From contig NZ_FSQT01000002.1 in assembly GCF_900143515.1 (NCBI RefSeq), forward strand, positions 2,977,501 to 3,041,500: 64,000 nt of DNA, given 5' to 3'. Shown here one piece after another: positions 1-8,289 of the stretch. Both the position numbers and the translations under genes were made by a program. Under the pieces are notes generated by a model. The model was not told where the DNA came from. It searched no databases and was given only the letters and a program-made list of their open reading frames with translations. Position 1 is the first letter of the stretch; each line of letters starts with the position of its first letter. The DNA is from Micromonospora cremea. Its GTDB lineage: Bacteria; Actinomycetota; Actinomycetes; Mycobacteriales; Micromonosporaceae.

Positions 1-741
1 GGCCCGCACTACCTGCTCGGCACCCGGGCCGAGAAACTCTCGTACGCCGATGAGCGGCCGGTGCTCGGTCTGGCCGGTGGCGAGCAGCTCGGCTGCGGCG
101 CGGTCGTGATCACCGGTGGGCTGGGCAGCTTCAGCCCTCGGCCGCTGCCCTGCGCCGACAGCGCGCCCGGCGCCGGGATCGTCTACTTCGTACCCGAGCC
201 GACCGAGTTGGCCGACCGGGACGTGCTGATCGTCGGTGGCGGTGACTCCGCGTTCGACTGGGCGTTGACGCTGCAACCGCTGGCCCGCTCGGTGACCCTG
301 GTGCACCGGCGGGAGAAGTTCCGGGCGCACGCCTCGACAGTGGCCCGGGTGCTGTCGCTGCCGGTGCGGGTGGTGGTCAACGCCGAGGTCACCCGGCTGT
401 TCGGGGATGGCACGGTGAGCGGCGCCGAGGTGACCGTACGCGGTGGCGCGACCGAGACGCTGCCGGTGGACACCGTGGTGGCCGCGCTCGGCTTCACCGC
501 CGACCTGGGCCCGCTCGCCGAGTGGGGGCTGCGGCTGGACCGCCGGCACATCCTGGTGGACAGCGCCATGGCGACGAACCTGCCCCGGGTCTTCGCGGCC
601 GGCGACATCACCGAGTACCCGGGCAAGGTCCGGCTGATCGCGACCGGCTTCGGCGAGGCCGCCACGGCGGTCAACAACGCGGCGGTGGCCATCGACCCGA
701 GCGCCCACCTGTTCCCCGGTCACTCGTCCGACGCCGGCTGA
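1..741 (+). CDS. Ferredoxin/flavodoxin-NADP(+) reductase, thioredoxin-reductase fold (5' part missing)
   Basis: Frame 1 is open from base 1, so the gene starts outside the window and only about 246 C-terminal residues are seen. The visible part has a nucleotide-binding motif IVGGGDSAFDWAL (visible residues about 77-89), the region after it with VHRREKFRAH typical of NADPH-binding thioredoxin-reductase-like enzymes, and a C-terminal FAD-contact motif VFAAGDITEYPGK (about residue 197). I see no CxxC redox pair in the NADPH domain, which argues against a true thioredoxin reductase and for the YumC-like type 2 ferredoxin-NADP reductase family. Such enzymes pass electrons between NADPH and ferredoxin or flavodoxin in the cytoplasm. 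The missing N-terminus limits certainty. Confidence 0.8.
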   Translation, partial: GPHYLLGTRAEKLSYADERPVLGLAGGEQLGCGAVVITGGLGSFSPRPLPCADSAPGAGIVYFVPEPTELADRDVLIVGGGDSAFDWALTLQPLARSVTLVHRREKFRAHASTVARVLSLPVRVVVNAEVTRLFGDGTVSGAEVTVRGGATETLPVDTVVAALGFTADLGPLAEWGLRLDRRHILVDSAMATNLPRVFAAGDITEYPGKVRLIATGFGEAATAVNNAAVAIDPSAHLFPGHSSDAG

Positions 742-784
742 CCGCGGTGCCGGCCGCGGGCCGGTTCGCGTCCGTGCCGGTCGC

Positions 785-1480
785 TCACTGCAGGTGGGGC
801 AGGCCGATCAGGTCGGCCATCAGCCCGACCTGGTGGTCGAAGTACACGTCCCGGTGCGCGACGGTCTGGTTCAACCGGCCGAACAGTTCGAAGCTGATCA
901 GCCCGAAGAGCTGCGTCCAACCAGCCATGCCCCGGGCGAGCAGGGCGGTGGGCATCCCGGGGAAGAAGGTGTCGGCCAGCTCGGTCAGGTCGGCGCGCAC
1001 CGGCTCCGGCAGGTCGTCGGCGGGGACCGCGAGCAGGCCGTCGGCCAGGCCGTCGCGGAGGATGCCGACCAGGGTCAGCGGGGGGCGCTGGGCAGGTAGG
1101 ACGGTGTCCTCGGGAGCGGCGTACCCGGGCACCGGGCTGCCGTAGAGCAGCGCGTACTCGGCGGGGTGGGTGAGCGCCCAGTCCCGCGCGGCCCGGCACA
1201 CGGCGTGCCAGCGGCCGCGCAGGTCGTGCCGCTCGGCGCTGCCGTCGGCGGCCTCCACCGTGTCGCCGAGCGCGTCGTACGCCTCGATGATCAGCGCGGT
1301 GAGCAGGTCGTCCCGGCTCGGGACGTAGCGGTAGATGGCGGAGGAGACCATGCCCATGTCCCGGGCGACGGCCCGCAGCGACAGGTTCGCACCCTCGGTG
1401 GTCAGGTGTCGGCGGGCCACGGCCTTGATCTCGTCGAGCATCTCGGCGCGGACGCGGGCGCGGATCGAGGAAGCGGACAT
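785..1480 (-). CDS. TetR-family transcriptional regulator
   Basis: 231 residues. An N-terminal helix-turn-helix (about residues 12-58) contains LSLRAVARDMGMVSSAIYRY, the usual TetR recognition region, followed by a helical ligand/dimer domain with a THPAEYALLYG stretch of the kind seen in PF13305-type C-terminal domains. I chose the ATG at 1478-1480 because a longer reading adds unconserved residues running into the operator region. It is divergent from the NAD(P)-binding epimerase at 1618, and two AGAGC-N3-GCTCT palindromes lie between them. It therefore most likely represses itself and that gene. The ligand cannot be read from sequence. Confidence 0.9.
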   Translation of the reverse strand: MSASSIRARVRAEMLDEIKAVARRHLTTEGANLSLRAVARDMGMVSSAIYRYVPSRDDLLTALIIEAYDALGDTVEAADGSAERHDLRGRWHAVCRAARDWALTHPAEYALLYGSPVPGYAAPEDTVLPAQRPPLTLVGILRDGLADGLLAVPADDLPEPVRADLTELADTFFPGMPTALLARGMAGWTQLFGLISFELFGRLNQTVAHRDVYFDHQVGLMADLIGLPHLQ

Positions 1481-1519
1481 GGGATCACTCTGCCACGAAG
1501 CAGAGCACCAATCAAAATC

Positions 1520-1534
1520 GAGAGCACCGCTCTT
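1520..1534. promoter_or_regulatory. Operator-like palindrome 1 in the tetR/epimerase intergenic region
   Basis: The sequence GAGAGCACCGCTCTT contains AGAGC-N3-GCTCT. It shares its half-site and flank (ATCGAGAGCA) with palindrome 2, 53 bp downstream. It sits 40 bp upstream of the TetR start and is probably bound by that regulator (inference). Confidence 0.7.
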
Positions 1535-1572
1535 GACGGATCGCCGGCCGGCGGGCATGGTGGTGGTGCGCA

Positions 1573-1587
1573 GAGAGCAGTGCTCTC
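1573..1587. promoter_or_regulatory. Operator-like palindrome 2 in the tetR/epimerase intergenic region
   Basis: GAGAGCAGTGCTCTC has perfect 7-bp arms around one central base and is followed by GAT, so that TGCTCTCGAT mirrors the flank of palindrome 1. It lies 30 bp before the epimerase ATG, a position where binding would block transcription. Confidence 0.75.
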
Positions 1588-1617
1588 GATTCGCACCCCT
1601 GCTTCGAAAGGTCTCCC

Positions 1618-2535
1618 ATGTCGCTACACGTCATCGTCGGCACCGGCCCGGTCGGCACCGCCACCGCCCGTCTCCTCGCCGAGCGGGGTGAGCAGGTCCG
1701 CGTCGTCAGCCGCCGGGGCACCGGACCGGAGCACCCCGCCATCGAGCGGATCGCCGCCGACGCCGCTGACGCCGAACGCCTCACCGCACTCACCACCGGC
1801 GCCCAGGCGCTGTACAACTGCGCGAACCCGGCCTACCACCGGTGGTCCACCGACTGGCCGCCACTGGCCGGCGCACTGCTCGCCGCCGCCGAGCGGACCG
1901 GCGCGGTGCTCGCCACGGTCGGCAACCTCTACGGGTACGGACCGGTCGACGGTCCGATGACCGAGCAGAGCCCGCCGGCCGCGACCGGCACCAAGGGCCG
2001 GGTCCGCAACCGGATGTGGGCCGACGCGCTCGCCGCCCACCGGGCCGGTCGGGTCCGGGTCACCGAGGTGCGCGGATCCGACTACGTCGGCGTCGGCGGC
2101 ACCTCGCTGGCGATGATGGTGCTACCCCGGGTACTCGCCGGGCAGCGGGTCTTCCTGCCCGTCAACTGGGACGCCCCGCACACCTGGACGTACATCGCCG
2201 ACGTCGCCCGTACCCTCGTCGCGGCAGCCGCCCAGGAACAGGCCTGGGGGCGGGCCTGGCACGTGCCCAGCGCGCCGGCCGCACCGATGCGCGAGTTGGC
2301 CACCCGAGCGGCGGCGCTGGTCGGCGCACCCGCGCCGAAGCTGATCCGGATGCCCTACCCGGTGCTGTGGCTGGGCGGCCTGACCAACCCGCTCATCCGC
2401 GAACTGCGGGAGACCGCCTACCAGTTCGATCGCCCCTTCCTGATGGACTCGACCGCCGCCACCGCCACCCTCGGCGTCGAGCCGACCCCCCTGGACCGCG
2501 CCCTGAAGGACATCGTCGAGGCCCTGCACGGCTGA
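1618..2535 (+). CDS. NAD(P)-dependent epimerase/dehydratase (atypical SDR)
   Basis: 305 residues. The N-terminal Rossmann motif VGTGPVGTATARLLAERG (about residues 5-22) binds NAD(P). The body has the extended-SDR pattern, with NLYGYGP and a VTEVRGSDYVGVG stretch followed by MMVLPRVLAGQ, but I do not see a clear YxxxK catalytic pair. It may therefore be a reductase-like or sensor SDR rather than a classical epimerase. The ATG at 1618 follows GAAAGG by about 7 bases. It is divergent from the TetR gene and is the likely regulated target. Substrate unknown. Confidence 0.8.
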   Translation: MSLHVIVGTGPVGTATARLLAERGEQVRVVSRRGTGPEHPAIERIAADAADAERLTALTTGAQALYNCANPAYHRWSTDWPPLAGALLAAAERTGAVLATVGNLYGYGPVDGPMTEQSPPAATGTKGRVRNRMWADALAAHRAGRVRVTEVRGSDYVGVGGTSLAMMVLPRVLAGQRVFLPVNWDAPHTWTYIADVARTLVAAAAQEQAWGRAWHVPSAPAAPMRELATRAAALVGAPAPKLIRMPYPVLWLGGLTNPLIRELRETAYQFDRPFLMDSTAATATLGVEPTPLDRALKDIVEALHG

Positions 2536-2569
2536 ACCGCGCCCGTCACCCGCCGCGAGCCGGTTCAGC

Positions 2570-3541
2570 TCAGCGGCGCGCGGGCGGCGCGAGCGCGGCG
2601 ATCAGCACGGCCACCATGGTCAGCGCGGCGCCGAGCAGGGTGTTCGGGCCGGGGTGCGAGGCGGCGGTGGGCAGCACCACGTCCAACAGGACGGCCCCCA
2701 CGATCTGGCCGGCGATCGTGGCGAGGCCGAGCAGCAGCACACCGGTGAAGCGCACGATCGCCGCGGCGATCGCGATGAACACGATGCCGATCGGGCCGCC
2801 CAGGTAGAGCCACGGCTCGGTCGGCAGGTGGCCGGTCGGCCAGCCGCGTATCGCGGTGTCGACCGCGAACGCGGCGAGCAGGGTGACCGTGCCCACCGCG
2901 AAGTTGATCAGCGTGGCGGTCAGCGCGCTGTCGGCCGCCGCCCGGACCCGACCGTTGACCGCCTGCTGCCAGGCGGTGCCCACCCCGGCCACCAGCGGCA
3001 GCAGGGCCAGCACCAGCGTGCCCGGGTCACCGAAGCGGTCGCCGACCGCCAGGCCGACCGCCAGCACGGTGAGCACCGCGCCGGCCAGCCGCTGCCGGGT
3101 GACCGGCTGCCGGCCGGTCGGCCCGATCCCCGCCCGGTCCACCGCGAGACTGCTGCCGGTCTGCCCGGCGACCACCGCGACGGTGAAGACCGCCACGCCC
3201 AACGTGCCAATGGTGAGCCCCTGGGTGGCCACCAGCACCGCCCCGCACATGCCGCCGAGGCACTGCCACGGCCGCAGCGCGCCCGACGCGAGGGCGGTAC
3301 GTACCCCGACCAGCCCGCGCCGCCCGCCGGGGGTGGCCGGCACCAGCACCAGCAGCACCAGCAGGCCGATGCCGAACGAGACGATCGCGGCGGCGAACCC
3401 GTCGGCCAGACGTACCCCCAGCTCGCCGTTGATCCGAGACTGCACCGCCACCGCGACCCCGGAGACCGACGCCAGCGCGACGCCGGTGATCCGGCGGGTT
3501 GCTGACAGGGTCTGCGGCGTCGCCGTGTCGGTGACGCTCAC
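2570..3541 (-). CDS. YdcZ/DUF606-type DMT family transporter (two-repeat form)
   Basis: 323 residues, nearly all in hydrophobic segments; about ten membrane helices can be traced. The family (YdcZ, DUF606) usually has about 150 residues, and actinobacterial members often carry two copies of that unit, as here: motifs with [11 protein letters not shown] near the N-terminus and [16 protein letters not shown] in the second half mark the two repeats. The GTG start at 3539-3541 overlaps the glpX stop codon by four bases (GTGA), so the two are translationally coupled and probably one transcript. Substrate unknown. Confidence 0.82.
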   Translation of the reverse strand: MSVTDTATPQTLSATRRITGVALASVSGVAVAVQSRINGELGVRLADGFAAAIVSFGIGLLVLLVLVPATPGGRRGLVGVRTALASGALRPWQCLGGMCGAVLVATQGLTIGTLGVAVFTVAVVAGQTGSSLAVDRAGIGPTGRQPVTRQRLAGAVLTVLAVGLAVGDRFGDPGTLVLALLPLVAGVGTAWQQAVNGRVRAAADSALTATLINFAVGTVTLLAAFAVDTAIRGWPTGHLPTEPWLYLGGPIGIVFIAIAAAIVRFTGVLLLGLATIAGQIVGAVLLDVVLPTAASHPGPNTLLGAALTMVAVLIAALAPPARR

Positions 3542-4569
3542 TCGTGCTCGGCCAGTGGACGACCGTCGAAGTCGACCGCGGAGTAGAGCGCCAGCTTCTC
3601 CAGCCGGTGGTACGAGTCGATCACGCGGATGGTGCCGCTCTTCGACCGCATCACGATCGACTGGGTGTACGCCCCGCCGGCCCGGTAGCGCACCCCGCGC
3701 AGCAGGTCGCCGGAGGTGACTCCGGTCGCCACGAAGAAGCAGTTGTCCCCGGTGACCAGGTCGTCGGTGCCCAGCACGCGGTCCAGGTCGTGCCCGGCGG
3801 CGAGCGCCTTCTCCCGCTCCTCGGCGTCGCGCGGCCAGAGCTTGGCCTGCATCGCCCCGCCCATGCACTTCAACGCGCAGGCAGAGATGATGCCCTCGGG
3901 GGTGCCACCGATGCCCATCAGCACGTCGACGTCCGACTCGCCCCGGGCCGCCGCGATGGAGCCGGCGATGTCCCCGTCGGAAATGAACCGGATGCCCGCC
4001 CCGGTCCGGCGGATCTGCGCGACCAGGTCGGCGTGGCGGCTGCGGTCCAGCACGCAGACCGTCACCTCGGAGACGTCGGTGCCCTTGACCTTGGCGATCC
4101 GCCGCAGGTTGTCGGCCACCCCGGCGTTGATGTCCACGACGTCGGCGTACGCCGGCCCGACCGCGAGCTTCTCCATGTAGAAGACGGCGCTCGGGTCGAA
4201 CATCGCGCCGCGCTCGGAGACGGCGAGCACCGCCAGCGCGTTCGGCATGCCCTTGCTCATCAGCGTGGTGCCGTCGACGGGATCGACCGCGACGTCCACC
4301 TCCGGGCCGGTGCCGTCGCCGACCTGTTCGCCGTTGAAGAGCATCGGGGCGTTGTCCTTCTCGCCCTCGCCGATCACCACGACGCCGCGCATCTGGATCG
4401 AGTTGATCAGCTTGCGCATGGCGTCGACGGCGGCCCCGTCGCCGCCCTCCTTGTCGCCCCGGCCGACCCAGCGGCCGGCGGCCATCGCCGCGGCCTCGGT
4501 GACCCGGACCAGGTCGAGGGCGAGGTTACGGTCGAGATCCTGTGGGATCCGCGTCCTGGTGTTCGTCAT
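3538..4569 (-). CDS. glpX: Class II fructose-1,6-bisphosphatase
   Basis: 343 residues, full length for GlpX. It hydrolyses fructose 1,6-bisphosphate to fructose 6-phosphate in gluconeogenesis, a metal-dependent cytosolic reaction. Visible motifs are [10 protein letters not shown] (from residue 67) and the lithium-sensitive phosphatase signature [15 protein letters not shown] (about 93-107), followed by [11 protein letters not shown] and [14 protein letters not shown]. The ATG at 4567-4569 follows a strong AGGAGGAG ribosome site. No class I FBPase is seen in the window, and class II is the usual form in actinobacteria. Confidence 0.95.
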   Translation of the reverse strand: MTNTRTRIPQDLDRNLALDLVRVTEAAAMAAGRWVGRGDKEGGDGAAVDAMRKLINSIQMRGVVVIGEGEKDNAPMLFNGEQVGDGTGPEVDVAVDPVDGTTLMSKGMPNALAVLAVSERGAMFDPSAVFYMEKLAVGPAYADVVDINAGVADNLRRIAKVKGTDVSEVTVCVLDRSRHADLVAQIRRTGAGIRFISDGDIAGSIAAARGESDVDVLMGIGGTPEGIISACALKCMGGAMQAKLWPRDAEEREKALAAGHDLDRVLGTDDLVTGDNCFFVATGVTSGDLLRGVRYRAGGAYTQSIVMRSKSGTIRVIDSYHRLEKLALYSAVDFDGRPLAEHE

Positions 4570-4728
4570 GACGGCTGCTCCTCCTCGCGACGGTGCGGGG
4601 TGGACCGGCCGCGGGGCGCCTCCCGCTGCCGGCTTTGTCGCTGATCCTCACACGATGGCTGACCCGGCGTCGGCGCGGGGCGGTGATGGGCCGGATACCG
4701 CCGGTCGGGCGGCTGCGAAGATGGCAGG

Positions 4729-5490
4729 GTGGAACCCGCACAGCCAGCCGACCGCGTACCCGACGACCGCACGCCGCCCGACGGCCAGCCGCCGGCGGAC
4801 CTTCCCGCCGGTTCCGGTGCTGAGCCGGCCGCGACCGGCCCGACGACACCGCCGGCCGCCGAGCCGGCCCTGGTCGAGTCGAGCCCCGCGGACGAGCCGG
4901 CCCGCAGCGGTCCCGCCATCGGGACCGACGCCGCCGCCGAGACCGGCGAGCGGCCCGCGCCGCCGCCGCGGGCGGAGGCCGCCCGATCCGAGCGGTCGCC
5001 CAAGGACATGGCGATCTCGCTGCTGGTGCTGCTGATCCCGATCGCGCTGCTGCTGGCGTTCTACCGGGGTTTCCTCGGCGGCGACGAACCGACCACGGTC
5101 GATCCGGCGCCGGCGATCGAGCAGGCCCGCTCGGCGAACGTCTTCCCGGTGAGCCAGCCGGAGGGCCTGGGTTCGGACTGGCGTACGGTCAGCGCCCGCT
5201 ACCAGACGGTGGAAGGCGGCGCGAACCTGCGGATCGGCTACATCACGCCGGAGGGGCGGGGCGTCCAGCTGTTGCAGAGCAACGTGCCGGCGGAGCGGCT
5301 GCTCCCGGCCGAGCTGACCGGCCAGGGTCAGCCACAGGGCCCGACGGAGCTGGCCGGACGCACCTGGCAGCGCTACACCGCACGGGGCAACCAGCAGGCG
5401 CTGGTCCTGCTGGAGCCGGCCCGTACGGTCATCGTCGTCGGCGACGCCCGGGACAACGAACTGCGCCAACTCGCCGACGCGCTGCGCTGA
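4729..5490 (+). CDS. DUF4245 membrane protein
   Basis: 253 residues. Residues 1-90 are a Pro/Ala/Glu-rich, probably disordered cytoplasmic tail. One membrane helix follows (about 93-112), then an extracytoplasmic domain with NVFPVSQPEGLGSDWRTVS and LAGRTWQRYTARGNQQALVL, which match the DUF4245 family. Its function is unknown; in related actinobacteria DUF4245 genes often sit beside glpX, as here in divergent orientation. The start is the GTG at 4729, and no upstream start in this frame is better placed. Confidence 0.85.
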   Translation: MEPAQPADRVPDDRTPPDGQPPADLPAGSGAEPAATGPTTPPAAEPALVESSPADEPARSGPAIGTDAAAETGERPAPPPRAEAARSERSPKDMAISLLVLLIPIALLLAFYRGFLGGDEPTTVDPAPAIEQARSANVFPVSQPEGLGSDWRTVSARYQTVEGGANLRIGYITPEGRGVQLLQSNVPAERLLPAELTGQGQPQGPTELAGRTWQRYTARGNQQALVLLEPARTVIVVGDARDNELRQLADALR

Positions 5491-5611
5491 CGGCGGCCAC
5501 CCCCGCTCCGGTCGGCGGTGGTACGACCGCACGAAGGTCGCCCCGTTCCCGTCGCACGGGCGCGGCGACAACCGGACAGTTGGGTGATTGTGCGACGTGT
5601 CGACTGGGAAC

Positions 5612-5618
5612 AAGGAGG
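5612..5618 (+). promoter_or_regulatory. Near-perfect Shine-Dalgarno sequence not belonging to the annotated downstream gene
   Basis: AAGGAGG lies 116 bases before the lipoprotein ATG, which has its own GGGAG site at 5723-5727. In this reading AAGGAGG serves the small ORF starting at 5621 or 5630. A 7-base match in a gene-free stretch is the main support for that ORF. Confidence 0.55.
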
Positions 5619-5620
5619 AA

Positions 5621-5737
5621 GTGATCCGGGTGCGCTGCTCGGCCCGGGTCGCGCGGCGCAGCCGAAGGTGCTGCTGCGTCGCCCGGTTTCCGGCGCCGTC
5701 CTGGTCGTCGGGTGACCCCCTTGGGAGACACGTATGA
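5621..5737 (+). CDS. Candidate small ORF (38 codons) with three consecutive Cys codons, overlapping the next gene
   Basis: GTG at 5621 (or the in-frame GTG at 5630, 11 bases after AAGGAGG) opens a 38-residue basic peptide containing RRSRRCCCVARF. Its TGA stop at 5735-5737 overlaps the lipoprotein ATG (5734) as ATGA. The three TGC codons (5669-5677) recall the polycysteine uORFs that act as cysteine-responsive attenuators in mycobacteria, but those are leaderless and precede sulfur genes, whereas this one has a Shine-Dalgarno site and precedes an envelope lipoprotein. Codons near the 3' end (GGT, CTT, AGA, GTA) are unlike neighbouring genes, which weakens the case for a functional peptide. Confidence 0.4.
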   Translation: MIRVRCSARVARRSRRCCCVARFPAPSWSSGDPLGRHV

Positions 5738-6600
5738 CTGTTCGACGACTCAGTGCCGGCCTGGTAGCCGCCGCCCTGTTCACGCCCGGTCTGGCCGCCT
5801 GCAACAGCAGTGGGACCCCTACCGCCGGATCGACCGCGTCCCCGACGGTGAGCGCGTCCGGCGCGCCGAGCCCGTCCGGCACGCCGAGCCTGTCCGGCTC
5901 GCCCGTGGCGGGCGACGCCAAGCAGGCGCTGCTCGACTCCACCAAGGAGATCAGCAACGGAAACTTCCGCTTCACCCTCGCCGGCGCCGGCTCCACGGCG
6001 GAGGGCCAGGTGCACCAGCCGAGCCAGAGCGCGGCCATGAAGATCGCCATCGGCGGCCCCTCGTCCGACCTCGCCATGAAGCTCGACGTGATCCACTTCA
6101 AGCCGGACAGCTGGGTGAAGCTGGAGCTGAGCGGCCCCACCGCCGACAGCCTGCCCGCCATCAAGCAGCTCAACCTCGGCAAGTACCAGCACCTGGACCA
6201 GACCCGGATCAAGGGCAACCGGAGCCTCGGCTTCGACTTCGAGAAGGTCGACCCGGCCGGCAGCGCGGTGCTGACCCAGGGCATCACCGAGGTCCGCAGC
6301 ACCGGCACCGGCACGTACGCCGGCACCATCGACGTCACCAAGGCGGCTGAGGCCGGCTCGCTGAACGCCGCCACGATCGCCGCGCTGGGCACGCAGGCGA
6401 AGACGGTTCCGTTCACCGCGAAGGTGGATCCGCAGGGCCGGCTCAGCGAGCTGGTGCTGCAACTTCCGGCCGCCGGGCAGACCGCCGCCCAGGAGATCCG
6501 AATGACGTACTCCGACTACGGTGCCGCCACCGCCGCGCAGAAGCCGCCGGCGAACCAGGTCGTCGAGGCGCCGGCCGAGCTGTACAGCCTGTTCAACTGA
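5734..6600 (+). CDS. Lipoprotein of the LppX/LprAFG type
   Basis: 288 residues. A lipoprotein signal peptide with lipobox GLAAC puts the lipidated Cys at residue 23. A Ser/Thr/Pro/Gly linker follows (to about residue 65), then a beta-rich domain starting at AKQALLDSTKEISNGNFRFTL. The overall pattern (threonine- and glycine-rich strands, VIHFKPDSWVKLEL, RIKGNRSLGFDFEK) resembles LppX_LprAFG proteins, which carry lipids across the actinobacterial envelope. The ATG follows GGGAG by seven bases. It may be coupled to the small ORF that ends at 5737. Family assignment is by pattern and moderately certain. Confidence 0.75.
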   Translation: MTVRRLSAGLVAAALFTPGLAACNSSGTPTAGSTASPTVSASGAPSPSGTPSLSGSPVAGDAKQALLDSTKEISNGNFRFTLAGAGSTAEGQVHQPSQSAAMKIAIGGPSSDLAMKLDVIHFKPDSWVKLELSGPTADSLPAIKQLNLGKYQHLDQTRIKGNRSLGFDFEKVDPAGSAVLTQGITEVRSTGTGTYAGTIDVTKAAEAGSLNAATIAALGTQAKTVPFTAKVDPQGRLSELVLQLPAAGQTAAQEIRMTYSDYGAATAAQKPPANQVVEAPAELYSLFN

Positions 6601-6612
6601 AGGTCGTACGCG

Positions 6613-6638
6613 GGTGGGGCGGCTCCGGTCGCCCCACC
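6613..6638. terminator. Stem-loop between convergent genes
   Basis: GGTGGGGCG and CGCCCCACC form a perfect 9-bp stem around an 8-base loop, 13 bases after the lipoprotein stop and just before the xseB stop on the other strand. No T-run follows on either strand, as is common in high-GC genomes. Confidence 0.65.
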
Positions 6639-6643
6639 GGCGG

Positions 6644-6865
6644 TCAGGAGGAGGGCTCCTGCCGGGCGGCTTCGATCCGCGCCCGGGCGCCGTCCAGCCA
6701 CCGCTGGCAGATCACCGCCAGCGCCTCGCCGCGCTCCCACAGCGCCAGCGACTCCTCCAGGGAGGTGCCGCCGGCCTCCAGCCGCTCCACCACCGAGGCC
6801 AGCTCTGCGCGGGCCTGCTCGTAGCTGAGCCGCTCGTCCGGCTTGGCCTTCGTGTCGTCAGTCAT
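6644..6865 (-). CDS. xseB: Exodeoxyribonuclease VII small subunit
   Basis: 73 residues with [20 protein letters not shown] and [14 protein letters not shown], the helical pair typical of XseB. It binds the long C-terminal helices of XseA in the ExoVII complex, which degrades single-stranded DNA from both ends. The start could be the ATG at 6863-6865 or the in-frame ATG at 6872-6874, three codons earlier; neither has a clear ribosome site. It lies 46 bases downstream of xseA in the same direction, the usual operon order. Confidence 0.9.
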   Translation of the reverse strand: MTDDTKAKPDERLSYEQARAELASVVERLEAGGTSLEESLALWERGEALAVICQRWLDGARARIEAARQEPSS

Positions 6866-6911
6866 CGCGTCCATCTCAGCACACCACTCTCCGACCGCCG
6901 CGCCCCGCCAC

Positions 6912-8126
6912 TCAGCCGTCCACCGTGGCTGCCAGCTCACCGTCGGCCAGGCGGACGCGCAGCGGGTCGCCCTTGCCGACCTCGGCCGCCGCGCGTACCA
7001 CGTGACCGTCCGCGCGCTGCACGATCGCGTACCCCCGGTCGAGGGTCGCGGCGGGTGACAGGGCGCGTAGCCGCGCCAGGGTGTGCCGCAGCTCGTCGTC
7101 GGCCGCGGCGAGCCGGTGGTCCAGGCACCGTCCGGCCCGCTGACGCAGCGCGCTCAGGTCGGTCGCCCGCTGCTCCACCATCACCTGGGGTCGGGCCAGC
7201 ACCGGACGGGAACGCAGCCCGTCGAGCCGGTGGGACTCCCGGTCGACCAGATTGCGCACCGCCCGCTCGAGGCGGTGCCGGGCCTGGCCGATGAGGCGTA
7301 CCTCCTCGGTGAGGTCGGGGACCACCCGCTTGGCCGCGTCGGTCGGGGTGGAGGCGCGGACGTCGGCGACGTAGTCGATCAGCGGGGCGTCCGTCTCGTG
7401 ACCGATGGCGCTGACCACCGGGGTACGGCAGCCGAACACCGCGCGGCAGAGCGCCTCGTCGGAGAAGGGCAGCAGGTCCTCGATGCCGCCGCCGCCCCGG
7501 GCGATGATGATCACGTCGATGCTCGGGTCGGCGTCCAGCACCTTGAGCGCGTCGATGATCTGCGGCACCGCGGACGGGCCCTGCACGGCCACGTTGACCG
7601 TACGGAACTCCACCGCCGGCCAGCGCCGCCGTGTGTTGGTCAGCACGTCCCGTTCGGCGGCGGACGCCCGGCCGGTGATCAGCCCGATCCGGCCGGGCAG
7701 GAACGGCAGCCGGCGCTTGCGGGCCCGGTCGAACAGCCCCTCGGCGGCGAGCAGCTTCTTGAGCTTCTCCAGCCGGGCCAGCAGCTCACCCAGCCCCACC
7801 TGGCGGATCTCGTCGGCACGCAGGCTCAGCGTGCCCCGGGCGGCGTAGAACTCCGGTTTGGCGTGCAGCACCACCCGGGCGCCCTCGCGTAGCTCGGGCG
7901 CGCCGGCGTCCAGCACGTCCCGGTTGGTGGTGACGGTCAGGCTCAGGTCGGCCGACGGGTCACGCAGGGTGAGAAAGACGGTGCTTGCCCCGGGCCGGCG
8001 GCTGATCTGCGCCACCTGTCCGTCCACCCACACCCAGCCGAGCTTCGCGATCCAGGCGCCCACCTTCTGGCTGACCACCCGGACCGGCCACGGCTCCTCC
8101 GCGCTGCTCCGCGCCCCGTCACTCAC
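6912..8126 (-). CDS. xseA: Exodeoxyribonuclease VII large subunit
   Basis: 404 residues. An N-terminal OB-fold (about 15-110, [20 protein letters not shown]) is followed by the catalytic Exonuc_VII_L domain with [34 protein letters not shown] and [20 protein letters not shown], then a helical C-terminal arm. It degrades single-stranded DNA and acts in mismatch repair and damage processing. The GTG start is six bases after a TAGGGT -10 box (8133-8138, minus strand), so the transcript is probably leaderless. xseB follows 46 bases downstream. Confidence 0.95.
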   Translation of the reverse strand: MSDGARSSAEEPWPVRVVSQKVGAWIAKLGWVWVDGQVAQISRRPGASTVFLTLRDPSADLSLTVTTNRDVLDAGAPELREGARVVLHAKPEFYAARGTLSLRADEIRQVGLGELLARLEKLKKLLAAEGLFDRARKRRLPFLPGRIGLITGRASAAERDVLTNTRRRWPAVEFRTVNVAVQGPSAVPQIIDALKVLDADPSIDVIIIARGGGGIEDLLPFSDEALCRAVFGCRTPVVSAIGHETDAPLIDYVADVRASTPTDAAKRVVPDLTEEVRLIGQARHRLERAVRNLVDRESHRLDGLRSRPVLARPQVMVEQRATDLSALRQRAGRCLDHRLAAADDELRHTLARLRALSPAATLDRGYAIVQRADGHVVRAAAEVGKGDPLRVRLADGELAATVDG

Positions 8127-8138
8127 CCGCCCACCCTA
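8127..8138 (-). promoter_or_regulatory. -10 box of a leaderless xseA promoter
   Basis: On the minus strand TAGGGT (8138-8133) lies six bases from the GTG start, placing the predicted first transcribed base at or next to the start codon. No good -35 is visible. Confidence 0.6.
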
Positions 8139-8157
8139 CGACCCACCCCACCCGATT

Positions 8158-8220
8158 CGTTGATCATGAAGTTGTCGCCCGCCTTTGGCGGTGTATCGCG
8201 CAACAACTTCATGATCAACG
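8158..8220. repeat. Perfect 18-bp inverted repeat between xseA and ispH
   Basis: CGTTGATCATGAAGTTGT (8158-8175) and its exact reverse complement (8203-8220) enclose a 27-base loop. It lies between divergent promoters, so it is not a simple terminator. A degenerate copy of the same arm lies at 23054-23110. This looks like a dispersed extragenic palindrome. Confidence 0.85.
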
Positions 8221-8277
8221 GGGGCTGGGCGGAGCTGGCGCGGGGTCGCAGCCGCTGCCGCCGGGAAATCGGACACG

Positions 8278-8289
8278 TACGATGGGTGG
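8278..8289 (+). promoter_or_regulatory. -10 box of a leaderless ispH promoter
   Basis: TACGAT (8278-8283) ends six bases before the GTG start at 8290. There is no Shine-Dalgarno sequence in that gap, consistent with a leaderless message. Confidence 0.6.

Noticed and set aside
5518..5715. 65-codon plus-strand frame upstream of the lipoprotein
   Set aside because: No ribosome site at its start, Arg/Pro/Gly-rich shadow composition; the better supported small ORF is in another frame.
4648..6462. Open minus-strand frame of about 604 codons opposite DUF4245 and the lipoprotein gene
   Set aside because: It crosses two real plus-strand genes and their intergenic region without a change in composition, typical of a GC shadow.
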